From Oxalobacteraceae bacterium OTU3CINTB1 (GTDB lineage: Bacteria > Pseudomonadota > Gammaproteobacteria > Burkholderiales > Burkholderiaceae_D), in contig CP099652.1 in assembly GCA_024123955.1 (NCBI GenBank), positions 3,286,001-3,350,000 on the forward strand: a stretch of 64,000 nt of DNA, written 5' to 3'. This document shows, piece by piece, positions 44,260 to 52,611 of the stretch. The notes beneath the pieces are model-generated. The model made no database searches. It was not told the origin of the DNA and worked only from the letters and a program-made list of their open reading frames with translations. Position 1 is the stretch's first letter. Every line of letters begins with the position of its first letter. Both the position numbers and the translations under genes were made by a program.

Positions 44260-45627
44260 TCAGACTATCACGCGCAGCAGGGCGGAGCCGTGCGGAACCA
44301 GTTTCTGGCGGATGACGCCGCGCGCGGGTGGCAGATCCTGACGCGTCCACAGGTCGCGCAGCTTGACCGTCTTGTCGCCCAGGTTCAGGCGCGACAGGTC
44401 GAATTCGATGTCCACCGGTGTGTCCTCGGTGTTGAACAACGCCAGGTAGTGGGCCGCTTGGGCGCCGTCGGCCCGCGCGCTCCAGATGCGCGTGCCCGGA
44501 TCGGCGCGGTGCGGCCGGTTGTGGTGGCTCTTTTGATTGACCGCGATCACTTCCGGATTGGTCAGCAGGGCCAGCGTGTTCGTGTCCAGGCGCCGCAGGT
44601 CGCCGCCCATGATCAGCGGCGAGCGGGCGATGGACCATAACGTCATCAGCGTCTGCTGCTCGTCCGGGGTGAACTTGGTGTCGCGCTCGCCCATCGCCAG
44701 GCGCCCGAGCGGCAGCATGTCGGCGTCCGGCCAGGCGTTTTCCGCCATCGTCGGGTTCCAGTTTTCCAGGCGCTGGAACTGCTCCTTGAGTAATTTCCAC
44801 TCGTCCCAGAAATCGTCCGAGATGCGCCACAGCTGCGCGTAATGCGGCACGTGCCCGGCCCATTTGAGATCGGTTTCGCCGGGCGACAGGCTCAGCGTTA
44901 TCGCCCGGCCCGACTCCTGGATGGCCTTGTGCGCCGCCTCGACCTCGCGCCAGTTCTTTTCATACGGACGCGACATGTCGTCCATCTTGACGAAGTCGAC
45001 GCCCCACGAAGCGTACAGCTTGAAGATCGAGTTGTAGTACTCCTGCGCGCCGGGCTTGGTCATGTCGACGCCGTACATGTCGCCGTTCCATGTACAGATG
45101 GAATTGGTGTCGGCGATATCGCGCGCGCACAAGTTGGTGCCCAGGATCGGGGTGTTCATCCTTACCGCCTGGCGTGGAATGCCGCGCATGACGTGAATGC
45201 CGAATTTCATGCCCATGCGATGGATTTGATCGGCAAGCGCTTTGAACCCCTTCTCATTGGCGGCCGAGGGAAAGCGGTTCGGCGCCGGATGCAGTCGGCC
45301 ATGCGCATCCATGGTCAGTTCGGCGTCCTTGCGATAGTCGTAGCCGGTGGCGTTCGGCTCGTACCACTGGATGTCCACGGTAAAGATGTCGTAGCCCGAC
45401 GGGAGCAACTTCTGCGCCATGATGCGCGCGTTTTCCAGCGCCTGGGCCTCGGTGATGGTGGTGGCGAACGAATTCCAGCTATTCCAGCCCATCGGCGGCG
45501 TCGGCGCCAGCGACGTCCGGCCGGCGGGTTGGTCGCTGGCGGCAAGCGCCGCGCCGGGCAGGGCTGTGGCCGCTGCGGCGGTGGCGAGGGAGGCGGTCAG
45601 AAGGTGGCGGCGCGGTAAGTTGATCAT
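44260..45627 (-). CDS. GH27 alpha-galactosidase, exported
   Basis: 455 residues. The N-terminus MINLPRRHLLTASLATAAAA is Tat-like (RRHLL) and ends at an AlaLeuAla cleavage site. The GH27 barrel shows PPMGWNSWNSF, DIQWYEP, the nucleophile region FVKMDDMSRPY and the acid/base region WRISDDFWDEW. A C-terminal beta domain runs from about 365. It hydrolyses terminal alpha-galactose from galactomannan or raffinose-type sugars. It is the first gene of a likely two-gene unit with the esterase. The start at 45627 gives the signal peptide; the upstream frame is unsupported. Confidence 0.9.
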   Translation of the reverse strand: MINLPRRHLLTASLATAAAATALPGAALAASDQPAGRTSLAPTPPMGWNSWNSFATTITEAQALENARIMAQKLLPSGYDIFTVDIQWYEPNATGYDYRKDAELTMDAHGRLHPAPNRFPSAANEKGFKALADQIHRMGMKFGIHVMRGIPRQAVRMNTPILGTNLCARDIADTNSICTWNGDMYGVDMTKPGAQEYYNSIFKLYASWGVDFVKMDDMSRPYEKNWREVEAAHKAIQESGRAITLSLSPGETDLKWAGHVPHYAQLWRISDDFWDEWKLLKEQFQRLENWNPTMAENAWPDADMLPLGRLAMGERDTKFTPDEQQTLMTLWSIARSPLIMGGDLRRLDTNTLALLTNPEVIAVNQKSHHNRPHRADPGTRIWSARADGAQAAHYLALFNTEDTPVDIEFDLSRLNLGDKTVKLRDLWTRQDLPPARGVIRQKLVPHGSALLRVIV

Positions 45628-45829
45628 GGAATCCTGAGCGGGACGAGTCGGGGGGATATTTCGGTGCGGAATAGCATTGCACAACTCGCAATTCTTATCA
45701 ATTGTGAATTTCGCCAAAACGGCAACCAAAATGCGTCAGCCTGCGTGCCGACAAGCCGCTGGCGCACAAGCTGCGCCTGCCTGCTAGGGAGAAGGCGTTT
45801 GCCGTTCAACGTCTCGATCAGTCGATACG

Positions 45830-47176
45830 TCAGCCCTTGTCCGGGGCGGCGTACACACGCCGGGGCGGCAACTGGATCGTCGCCAGAGCCGTGTAAAGGG
45901 GCGGGCTCAGCACGCGCGAGACGGTGCTGGCGATGACCGCGCACGCCATCAGGCTGAGCACCATGCCGTGGCCGTCCACCATTTCCATGACGATGATGAA
46001 CGCGGTCAGTGGCGCCTGGGTCGCGGCGGCCAGGAAGCCGACCATGCCCAGCGCGATGACGGCCGGGGCGTTCGGATAACCGGTCAGCGCGGCGACGTCG
46101 TGCCCGAGCGCCGCACCGATCGACAACGACGGCGCGAAGATGCCGGCCGGTACACCCGACCAGGCCGTCAACCAGGTCGCGGTGAACTTGAACAGCGCGA
46201 ACCCGGTCGGGACGTGGCCGTTATTGTCGAGTAAGGCGCGCGTGGCTTCGTTGCCGCTGCCATACGTGGCGCCGCCGGTGACGACGCCGATCAGCGCCAC
46301 CGCCAGTCCGCAGCCGATGGCGAAGCGGATCGGAAAGCGCTGCCGCCAGCGGCTGGGCCGGTCGGGCGAGGTGCCGCGCAGCGACGCGAGCAGCAGGCGG
46401 GCGAACAGACCGCCAGCCAGCCCGGCGACCAGGGTCACCAGCAGTCCCGGCCCCAGCAGGGGCAGGCCGATCGGCCCCGGGTGGATAACGCCGAAATGCG
46501 TGCCGTTGCCATACACCGAGACGGCGATCAGGCCTGCCAGCACGATGCCAGAGACGATCAGACCGCTATTGCGTTGTTCGGGCGTGCGCGACAGTTCTTC
46601 GATGGCGAACATGACCCCGGCCAGCGGCGTGTTGAACGCCGCCGCGATGCCGGCCGCGCCGCCGGCCACCAGCAGGGAATGGGCGCTCACGCCGCTGCCG
46701 CGCGGCAACCAGCGTCGCGCGGCGAGCATCACGCCGGCCGCGATTTGCACCGACGGTCCCTCGCGTCCCAGCGACAGGCCGCCCAGCAGGCCGGCCGACG
46801 TCAGTCCGATCTTGGCGACGCTCAGACGCAGCGAGACAAGCAGCGGCCGCCTGCCGCCGGACACTTCCGGGTCGAGCGCGGCCATCACTTGCGGAATGCC
46901 GGAGCCGCCCGCGCCGCGCGCATAGCGCCGGGTGAGCCAGACGATGACGCCGCAGCAAAGCGGTGTCCACAGCAGCGGCAGCCACCACGCGGCGTTGGCC
47001 AGTTGGAGGAACATGCCCAGCGCGCGCTCGGCCAGCCAGGTGAAGCCCACCACCACCAGACCGGCGACGGCGGCCGCGCCCACCACCACGGTGCGCACCA
47101 TCCACACTTGTGGCGAAGCGAACTCGCGCCGGAAGGCGCTGCGCATGTCGTGGGGAGACTTGTCGGGCGGATGCAT
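45830..47176 (-). CDS. ClC-family chloride channel/transporter
   Basis: 448 residues with about ten membrane helices and the ClC selectivity motifs: GGSGIPQ (helix D), GREGPSVQIA with the gating Glu (helix F), and SGVPAGIFAPSLSIGAALG (helix N). There are no C-terminal CBS domains. It moves Cl-, probably in exchange for H+. The start MHPPDKSPHD at 47176 is used; the longer frame enters the intergenic spacer. The 202 bp after its stop, towards the alpha-galactosidase, hold no gene. Confidence 0.92.
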   Translation of the reverse strand: MHPPDKSPHDMRSAFRREFASPQVWMVRTVVVGAAAVAGLVVVGFTWLAERALGMFLQLANAAWWLPLLWTPLCCGVIVWLTRRYARGAGGSGIPQVMAALDPEVSGGRRPLLVSLRLSVAKIGLTSAGLLGGLSLGREGPSVQIAAGVMLAARRWLPRGSGVSAHSLLVAGGAAGIAAAFNTPLAGVMFAIEELSRTPEQRNSGLIVSGIVLAGLIAVSVYGNGTHFGVIHPGPIGLPLLGPGLLVTLVAGLAGGLFARLLLASLRGTSPDRPSRWRQRFPIRFAIGCGLAVALIGVVTGGATYGSGNEATRALLDNNGHVPTGFALFKFTATWLTAWSGVPAGIFAPSLSIGAALGHDVAALTGYPNAPAVIALGMVGFLAAATQAPLTAFIIVMEMVDGHGMVLSLMACAVIASTVSRVLSPPLYTALATIQLPPRRVYAAPDKG

Positions 47177-47273
47177 GGGTGGGCTCGGAAGACGGAAACC
47201 TATTATATATGCGGGGGAAGGGCAGCCGTGCCCGGCAGGATGTATGCACCGGACACCGGCCTTGTCCCGGCCC

Positions 47274-48791
47274 CTATTTGGATAACAACTCGCGCACCCG
47301 CTTGCGCATCTCACGCTCGCGTTTGTTCTCCGCGTCCCAGTCTTCGCGCAGCGCGCGCCACAGCGCCACGACCATCAGCACGATCACGACAGCGAACGGC
47401 AGCGCGAACAGGATGGTGGCCGTCTGCACCGCCTCCAGTCCGCCGGCCAGCAGCAGGCTGACGGCGATGCCGGCCACCAGCACGCCCCACAGCACCTTGA
47501 CCTTGTTAGGCGGGTTGGGATTGCCATTGGTGCTCATCATGCCTAGCACGAGCACGGCGGAGTCGCCCGATGTAATGAAAAACACCAACACCAGCATGGT
47601 CGCGACCACCGACATGATCAGGCCGAATGGCATGGCCGCGAACATGGCGAACAGCGCTGTCGCGACGTCCGCCTTGACTGCTGCCGACAGCGGCACATGT
47701 TGCCAGATTTCCATGTGCAGCGCGGTGCCGCCGAACACCGAGAACCAGACGAACGCCGCCAGTGAAGGTGCGACGACGGTGCCCACGATAAACTCCCGGA
47801 TCGTGCGGCCGCGCGAGACGCGGGCGATGAACAGGCCGACGAAAGGCGACCAGGAGATCCACCAGGCCCAGTAGAAAATCGTCCAGTTGCCCACCCATTC
47901 GCTGTCGCGGAACGGCGTTGACCTCAGGCTCATGCGCACGATATCGGTCAGGTAGCTGCCAAGGGTGTTGCTGAAGGTGTCGATGATGGCCACCGTGGGT
48001 CCCAGCACGAACACGGTGGCGGCCAGCAGCACGGCCACGACGATATTAAAGTTCGACAGATATTTGATGCCTTTTTCGACGCCCGTCACGGCCGACGTCA
48101 TGAACACGGCGGCCGTTACCACGATGATGACGATCTGCCAGGTCTTGCTGACGTCGAGGCCGAAGACGGCGTGCATGCCGGTATTGATCTGCAGCGCGCC
48201 CACCCCCAGCGATGCGGCCACGCCGAAGGCCGTCGCGACAATCGCGAGGCCGTTGAAAACGCCCGACAGCGACCGCACCCAGCGCCACGGCAGGCTGCCG
48301 GTTACGGTGCTGATCATGGGAAGGCCGCCGCGCCGGTACTGGAAGAAGGCGATCGCCAGCGCGACGATGCTGTAGACCGCCCACGGGTGTATGCCCCAGT
48401 GGAAGAAGACGTAGCGCATCGCCGCGTTGGCCGCCTCCGGCGTGCCGGCGGTGATGCCCGGTGGCGGTGTGACGTAATGGGAAACCGGTTCGGCCACGCC
48501 CCAGAACACCAGGCCGATGCCCATGCCGGCGGCGAATAGCATGGCGAACCAGCTGCCGACGCTGAATTCCGGCTCATCGTCCTCGTTGCCCAGTTTAAGA
48601 TTGCCGTAGCGGCTGAAGGCGACGTAGGCGGCGAAAAATACGAGGCCGAGGACGACCCACAAATACAGCCAGCCGAAGTTTTTGGTCAGTAGCGACAGCG
48701 CGGCGCCGAACACGGTGGCCATCGTCGCGGGAGAGAAAATTCCCCACAAAACGACGAGCATGATTAAACATGCGGGGAATAAAATTTGCAT
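47274..48791 (-). CDS. BCCT-family betaine/carnitine/choline transporter
   Basis: 505 residues with 12 predicted helices. The BCCT signature is present: FYWAWWISWSPFVGLFIARVSRGRT in family context, plus GVAEPVSHY and MGIGLVFWGVAEP in TM2. The family imports quaternary ammonium compounds with Na+ or H+. The TM3 GMGIGL resembles the Na+-coupled glycine-type motif. GGAGTT precedes the ATG. It is divergent from nhaA, so both may answer to Na+ or osmotic stress. Confidence 0.92.
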   Translation of the reverse strand: MQILFPACLIMLVVLWGIFSPATMATVFGAALSLLTKNFGWLYLWVVLGLVFFAAYVAFSRYGNLKLGNEDDEPEFSVGSWFAMLFAAGMGIGLVFWGVAEPVSHYVTPPPGITAGTPEAANAAMRYVFFHWGIHPWAVYSIVALAIAFFQYRRGGLPMISTVTGSLPWRWVRSLSGVFNGLAIVATAFGVAASLGVGALQINTGMHAVFGLDVSKTWQIVIIVVTAAVFMTSAVTGVEKGIKYLSNFNIVVAVLLAATVFVLGPTVAIIDTFSNTLGSYLTDIVRMSLRSTPFRDSEWVGNWTIFYWAWWISWSPFVGLFIARVSRGRTIREFIVGTVVAPSLAAFVWFSVFGGTALHMEIWQHVPLSAAVKADVATALFAMFAAMPFGLIMSVVATMLVLVFFITSGDSAVLVLGMMSTNGNPNPPNKVKVLWGVLVAGIAVSLLLAGGLEAVQTATILFALPFAVVIVLMVVALWRALREDWDAENKREREMRKRVRELLSK

Positions 48792-48907
48792 TGGAACTCC
48801 TTAACTCATGGCAAATTATGCCGTAGCAAATTTGCTATCATTTTCAGGCGTGCGTCGGTACCGTGCGCCGCAAGTCGTTACCTTCTGTTATCATCCTAAT
48901 TGGGTGT

Positions 48908-48961
48908 CCACACATGTCGTGTGGCAGGGAATGCGTCAGGTCGGGCCGCCGCGCGGTTTTT
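48908..48961 (+). promoter_or_regulatory. structured nhaA leader with terminator-like hairpin
   Basis: Two stem-loops precede nhaA: CCACAC/GTGTGG (48908-48924, 5-base loop) and CCGC/GCGG (48946-48956) followed directly by TTTTT, 10 bp before the ATG. A competing pairing between GGAATGCGT (48928-48936) and ACGCGTCC (48962-48969) would enclose the second hairpin. No ordinary Shine-Dalgarno is seen. This is compatible with an attenuator or an ion-responsive riboswitch, not proven. Confidence 0.45.
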
Positions 48962-48971
48962 ACGCGTCCTT

Positions 48972-50147
48972 ATGAATATCATTCCAACGCCTCTCTCCAA
49001 CACCTTCAACCGTTTCGTCGAATCGGAAAAAGCCGGCGGTATCCTGCTGATCGGGTGCACCATCATCTCCCTGTGCCTGGCCAACTCGCCGTTGGCCGAG
49101 CGCTATCTGCATTTTTGGCATGCCAAGGTCGCCGGCCTGTCCGTGGAATTGTGGATCAATGACGCCTTGATGGCGATCTTCTTCCTGTTGATCGGCCTTG
49201 AGCTCGAGCGGGAGATCCACAATGGCGAGCTGTCGAGCATACGCAGTGCGCTGTTGCCGATGGTGGCGGCGGCCGGCGGCATCGCCGTGCCGGCGCTGAT
49301 CCACTTCCTGTTCAATGGCGGTACGCCTAGCCAGGCCGGCATGGGCATTCCCATGGCCACCGACATCGCCTTCGCGCTGGCAGTGCTGATGCTGCTCGGC
49401 AGCGCCGTGCCCACCTCGTTGAAAGTGTTCCTGACGGCGCTGGCGGTGATGGACGATCTTGGCGCGATCATCGTCATCGCCGTTTTCTACACCTCGACCC
49501 TGGCGCCGCTCTACCTGCTGGGAGCGCTGCTGGTGTTCGCCGGCCTGCTGTGCATGAACCGCGTGTTGCGCGTGGTTGCGCTCGCGCCGTACCTGGTCGG
49601 CGGCGTGCTCATGTGGTTTTTGATGTTCAAATCCGGTGTGCACGCCACCATCGCCGGCGTGCTGCTGGCGTTCGCCATTCCCTATTCGGCCAAGGGAGAG
49701 GACGTCGCCTCGCCGTCGCACCGCTTGGAGCATGCGCTGCACATGCCGGTGGCGTTTGTCATCCTGCCCATCTTCGCGTTGGCAAATACGGGGATTGTCA
49801 TCGGCTCCGGGTGGATGGGCGAGCTGCTGTCGTCCAACAGCATCGGCATTCTTGCCGGCCTGGTATTGGGGAAGCCGTTGGGCATCACGCTCGCGTGCAT
49901 GGGGGCGGTGGCGCTGGGCGTTTGCGCCTTGCCCGCCGATTTGAAATGGCGTCACGTCATCGGCGCCGGCCTGCTCGGGGGAATTGGATTTACGATGTCG
50001 ATATTCATCACCAATCTTGCGTTCAGCAACGATGCGGCGCTGATCAACGCGTCCAAAATGGCGATTTTGTTGGCCTCGCTGGTGGCCGGCATCGCGGGTT
50101 TTGTCTGGTTGAAGATGTTCGGCAAGCCCGTTGCCGAACATCCGTGA
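48972..50147 (+). CDS. nhaA: NhaA-type Na+/H+ antiporter
   Basis: 391 residues, the full NhaA length with 12 helices. Hallmarks: MATDIAFALAVL (unwound helix IV), the cation-binding pair in AVMDDLGAIIVIAVFYT, GKPLGI and the pH-sensor loops. It expels Na+ or Li+ in exchange for 2 H+ and supports growth at alkaline pH. The start at MNIIPTPLSNTF has no clear ribosome site and follows the hairpin leader. It ends 7 bp from the convergent MXKDX gene. Confidence 0.93.
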   Translation: MNIIPTPLSNTFNRFVESEKAGGILLIGCTIISLCLANSPLAERYLHFWHAKVAGLSVELWINDALMAIFFLLIGLELEREIHNGELSSIRSALLPMVAAAGGIAVPALIHFLFNGGTPSQAGMGIPMATDIAFALAVLMLLGSAVPTSLKVFLTALAVMDDLGAIIVIAVFYTSTLAPLYLLGALLVFAGLLCMNRVLRVVALAPYLVGGVLMWFLMFKSGVHATIAGVLLAFAIPYSAKGEDVASPSHRLEHALHMPVAFVILPIFALANTGIVIGSGWMGELLSSNSIGILAGLVLGKPLGITLACMGAVALGVCALPADLKWRHVIGAGLLGGIGFTMSIFITNLAFSNDAALINASKMAILLASLVAGIAGFVWLKMFGKPVAEHP

Positions 50148-50154
50148 CCGACGC

Positions 50155-50427
50155 TTACTTCTTCATCGCGTCTTTCGCCATGTCATCCTTTTTCATGTCG
50201 TCCTTCTTCATCTCGTCCTTGGCCATGCCGTCTTTCTTCATGCCGTCCTTGGCCATTTTGTCCTGATGCATGGGCTTTTTCATGGCGTCCTTCTTCATGC
50301 CATCCTTCGCCATGCCGTCCTTGGCCATGGCGTCCTTGGACATGTCGTCTTTCTTCATCGCATCCTGGGCGTAGGCGGCGCCGGACATCATCAGGCAGGC
50401 GATCAGGGTGGAGGTCATTTTGTTCAT
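50155..50427 (-). CDS. MXKDX-repeat small secreted protein
   Basis: 90 residues. A Sec signal (MNKMTSTLIACLMMSGAAYA) is followed by about 13 imperfect five-residue units (M-[AKS]-K-D-[AGDE]) covering the rest. This is the pentapeptide MXKDX repeat family; its function is unestablished. The mature chain is almost only Met, Lys, Asp, Ala and Gly, so it is disordered and very methionine-rich, a possible sink for oxidants or ligand for metal. It lies 59 bp downstream of the MsrP-like gene on the same strand, with AAAGGA as ribosome site. Confidence 0.88.
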   Translation of the reverse strand: MNKMTSTLIACLMMSGAAYAQDAMKKDDMSKDAMAKDGMAKDGMKKDAMKKPMHQDKMAKDGMKKDGMAKDEMKKDDMKKDDMAKDAMKK

Positions 50428-50443
50428 GGTGGTTCCTTTTAGT

Positions 50444-50476
50444 TTAACAACGGTTTTAACAACGAGATTAACAACG
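50444..50476 (-). repeat. three 12-bp-spaced TTAACAACG repeats
   Basis: TTAACAACG occurs at 50444, 50456 and 50468, exactly 12 bp apart, between the molybdoenzyme and the MXKDX gene. On the transcript they read CGTTGTTAA. Period and copy number match the repeats before the SrpA-like gene, though the unit differs. Confidence 0.8.
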
Positions 50477-50486
50477 TGGATACCGG

Positions 50487-51272
50487 TCAGCTGCCGCCGA
50501 ACCAGTTATACCCCTGGTCTTCCCAATAGCCGCCAGGGTGGGTATTCGTGATAAAAATGGCTTGTACATGCTTGGGATTCTTGTAACCGAGCTTGGTCGG
50601 CATGCGCAGCTTCATCGGGAAGCCGTAGCGCGGCGGCAGCGGCTGGTCGTTGAAGCTGAGCGCCATCAGCGTTTGCGGATGCAGGGCGGTCGGCATGTCG
50701 ATGCTGGTGTGGTAGTCGTCGCCGCATTTGAAGCCGACATATTTCGCGCTTAAATCGGCGCCGATGTGGCGCAGGAAGTGGGAGAAGGGCACGCCGCCCC
50801 ATTTGCCGATCGCGCTCCAGCCCTCGACGCAGATGTGGCGCGTGATGTGCGATTGCTGCGGCAGCGCGCGCAAGGCGGCCAGCGTCCACGGTTTGCGGTC
50901 GGCGACCATGCCGCTCAGCTCCAGGCGCCAATCGTCGCCGTCGATGTCGCGGATCTCCTCCTCGCCGTAATAGGCGTTGAAGGGAAACGGTTGCGTGATC
51001 ATCGATGCCGGATAGGTCGGCGCCAGCCGGGCGGGATCGAACAGCATCCCCTGCACCCGGTCATTGAAACGGGAAACCTGGTTCAGCGCCGCCTCGATGC
51101 TTTCCTCGCCGCCGAGGGAGCAACCGGTCAGCAGGGTCAATCCGCCCAGGGTGACGCTGCGCTGCAGGAAGGCGCGGCGCGACGGCTCCGGCACACGGGC
51201 GATGGCGTCGGCCAGCATCGCGGCGCCTTCGGTCGGCAATACGATCTCGCGTTTTTTGAAGAGTTTTATCAT
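50487..51272 (-). CDS. molybdopterin-dependent oxidoreductase, MsrP/SUOX-like
   Basis: 261 residues. A Tat motif RRAFLQRS is followed by a hydrophobic stretch ending LLTGC, which could be a Tat-lipoprotein lipobox. The catalytic domain has the molybdenum-ligand cysteine in RHICVEGW (Cys148), GGVPFSHFL and the C-terminal NPKHVQAIFIT. Relatives include the periplasmic methionine-sulfoxide reductase MsrP, which is fed by a membrane cytochrome b (MsrQ). Here a cytochrome b gene lies 18 bp upstream. Likely substrates: oxidised protein methionine or a sulfoxide. Confidence 0.87.
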   Translation of the reverse strand: MIKLFKKREIVLPTEGAAMLADAIARVPEPSRRAFLQRSVTLGGLTLLTGCSLGGEESIEAALNQVSRFNDRVQGMLFDPARLAPTYPASMITQPFPFNAYYGEEEIRDIDGDDWRLELSGMVADRKPWTLAALRALPQQSHITRHICVEGWSAIGKWGGVPFSHFLRHIGADLSAKYVGFKCGDDYHTSIDMPTALHPQTLMALSFNDQPLPPRYGFPMKLRMPTKLGYKNPKHVQAIFITNTHPGGYWEDQGYNWFGGS

Positions 51273-51290
51273 GGTGTGTCCAGTCGGCGA

Positions 51291-51908
51291 TCAGCGGCCG
51301 CGTAACATGGCAAGCAGTGTGCGCGGCACCAGGGCCACCATCACCACATGAATAACGATGAAGGCCGACAGGCCCGCCATCGCGAAAAAGTGCACCAGGC
51401 GCGCGCCTTCGTAGCCGCCCATCAGTGCGCGCAGCAGCGGAAACTGCACCGACTTCCACAGCACCAGCCCGGACAGCACGATGACGACGCTGGCGACCAT
51501 CACAAACAGATACGCCAGCCGCTGCACGCTGTTGTAATGGCGCGGATCGGCGTGCGTCAGCTTGCCGCGCAAGGCCCGGCCCACGTCATGCAGCAGCTGG
51601 CGTGGCGCGACCGGGAAAAACTGTCGCCGCAACCTGCCCGAGGCGACATTGATCAGCAAATACAGGACGCCGTTGGCGACCAGCAGCCACATGGCGGCGA
51701 AGTGCCACTGCAAGGCGCCGCCGAGCCAGCCGCCCAGGGTCAGGCCCGGCGGTATGGCGAAATCGAAAAACCGCGTGGCGTTGTAGATGCGCCAGCCGCT
51801 TGTCAGCAGTATCACGACGGCGACGGCGTTGAGCCAATGTGTCAGCCGCAGCCATATTGGGTGGATAATCGCTGTTGCCCGGTGCGCTGGCATAACTGTG
51901 GGTTTCAT
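51291..51908 (-). CDS. membrane cytochrome b, electron donor to the molybdoenzyme
   Basis: 205 residues with four to five helices of the cytochrome b561/Ni-hydrogenase b-type fold. Candidate haem histidines lie in RLTHWLNAV, ALQWHFAAMW, ARLVHFFAMA and IVIHVVMVA. It is not MsrQ by sequence but should serve the same purpose, passing quinol electrons to the periplasmic partner. The start at 51908 follows an exact ECF-type promoter on the same strand. First gene of the cytochrome b / molybdoenzyme / MXKDX operon. Confidence 0.87.
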   Translation of the reverse strand: MKPTVMPAHRATAIIHPIWLRLTHWLNAVAVVILLTSGWRIYNATRFFDFAIPPGLTLGGWLGGALQWHFAAMWLLVANGVLYLLINVASGRLRRQFFPVAPRQLLHDVGRALRGKLTHADPRHYNSVQRLAYLFVMVASVVIVLSGLVLWKSVQFPLLRALMGGYEGARLVHFFAMAGLSAFIVIHVVMVALVPRTLLAMLRGR

Positions 51909-51939
51909 GATGAGCGTTCTCGATGTCGGTAACAGTGAG

Positions 51940-51965
51940 TTCGCGGCGGCCGGCGGATTGGTTAC
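51940..51965 (-). promoter_or_regulatory. ECF-type promoter (GTAACC-N16-CGAA) for the cytochrome b operon
   Basis: On the minus strand GTAACC (51965-51960) and CGAA (51943-51940) are separated by exactly 16 bp. The ATG lies about 31 nt downstream. The element is identical in both boxes and in spacing to the one before the sigma gene. As I recall, this is the consensus of the Caulobacter SigF/NrsF system. Confidence 0.85.
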
Positions 51966-52010
51966 AGGCCGGATCAAAATATTCGCAAAAAAATTTATTT
52001 GCAGGACGAT

Positions 52011-52036
52011 GTAACCAAAGGCCGCGATGCGACGAA
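52011..52036 (+). promoter_or_regulatory. ECF-type promoter (GTAACC-N16-CGAA) for the sigma factor operon
   Basis: GTAACC at 52011-52016 and CGAA at 52033-52036 with a 16-bp spacer, 23 bp before the ATG at 52060. It implies autoregulation. It also rules out the ATG at 52027, which lies inside the promoter. Confidence 0.85.
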
Positions 52037-52059
52037 TAGAAGAGGTGGACCACCTTCGC

Positions 52060-52611
52060 ATGACCGAATTACGCCTCCATGCCCTGTTTTTACAGGGCAG
52101 GGATGGTGACGCCCTGGCTTATCGCCGCTTTCTGACGGCGACGGCGACGCATTTGCGCGCCTTCCTGCGCCGGCGCCTGAGCCGCTGGCCGGACGAAGTG
52201 GAGGATCTGGTGCAGGAGGCGCTGCTGGCGATCCACAACCAGCGCCTCAGCTATGACACGGCAGTGCCGCTGACGGCGTGGGTCTACACCATCGCCAAGT
52301 ACAAGCTGATCGACTGGCTGCGGCGGCACGCGCGGCGCGACAGCCTGCACGATTCGCTCGACGACGTCGACGAGGGCGAGAGCGCGCTGTTCTCCAGCGC
52401 GGAGGAGGCGGCGGGCGAAGCGCGGCGCGACCTCGCGAAGCTACTTGGCCTGCTGCCGGACAAGCAGCGCGACGCCATCGTCCACACCAAGCTCGACGGC
52501 TTGTCGACCCGCGAGGCCGCCGCGGTGCTGAAGATGTCGGAGGCGGCGGTCAAGGTATCCGTGCATCGTGGAATGAAGACGTTGGCCACTATCCTGAGAG
52601 GTTCGCCATGA
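52060..52611 (+). CDS. ECF sigma factor, SigF/ECF16-like
   Basis: 183 residues: region 2 (DEVEDLVQEALLAIHNQ, LTAWVYTIAKYKLIDWLRRH) and region 4 (LLPDKQRDAIVHTKLDGLSTREAAAVLKMSEAAVKVSVHRG as the HTH, abbreviated here by its parts). No signal-receiving extension is present. Start set at 52060 because the in-frame ATG at 52027 is within the promoter. The stop overlaps the ATG of an NrsF-type anti-sigma. Matching promoters on both divergent operons identify its regulon here: itself, its anti-sigma and the cytochrome b/molybdoenzyme/MXKDX genes. Confidence 0.9.
   Translation: MTELRLHALFLQGRDGDALAYRRFLTATATHLRAFLRRRLSRWPDEVEDLVQEALLAIHNQRLSYDTAVPLTAWVYTIAKYKLIDWLRRHARRDSLHDSLDDVDEGESALFSSAEEAAGEARRDLAKLLGLLPDKQRDAIVHTKLDGLSTREAAAVLKMSEAAVKVSVHRGMKTLATILRGSP

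Noticed and set aside
52027..52059. Upstream ATG for the ECF sigma gene
   Set aside because: It lies inside the GTAACC-N16-CGAA promoter, so it cannot be on the main transcript.
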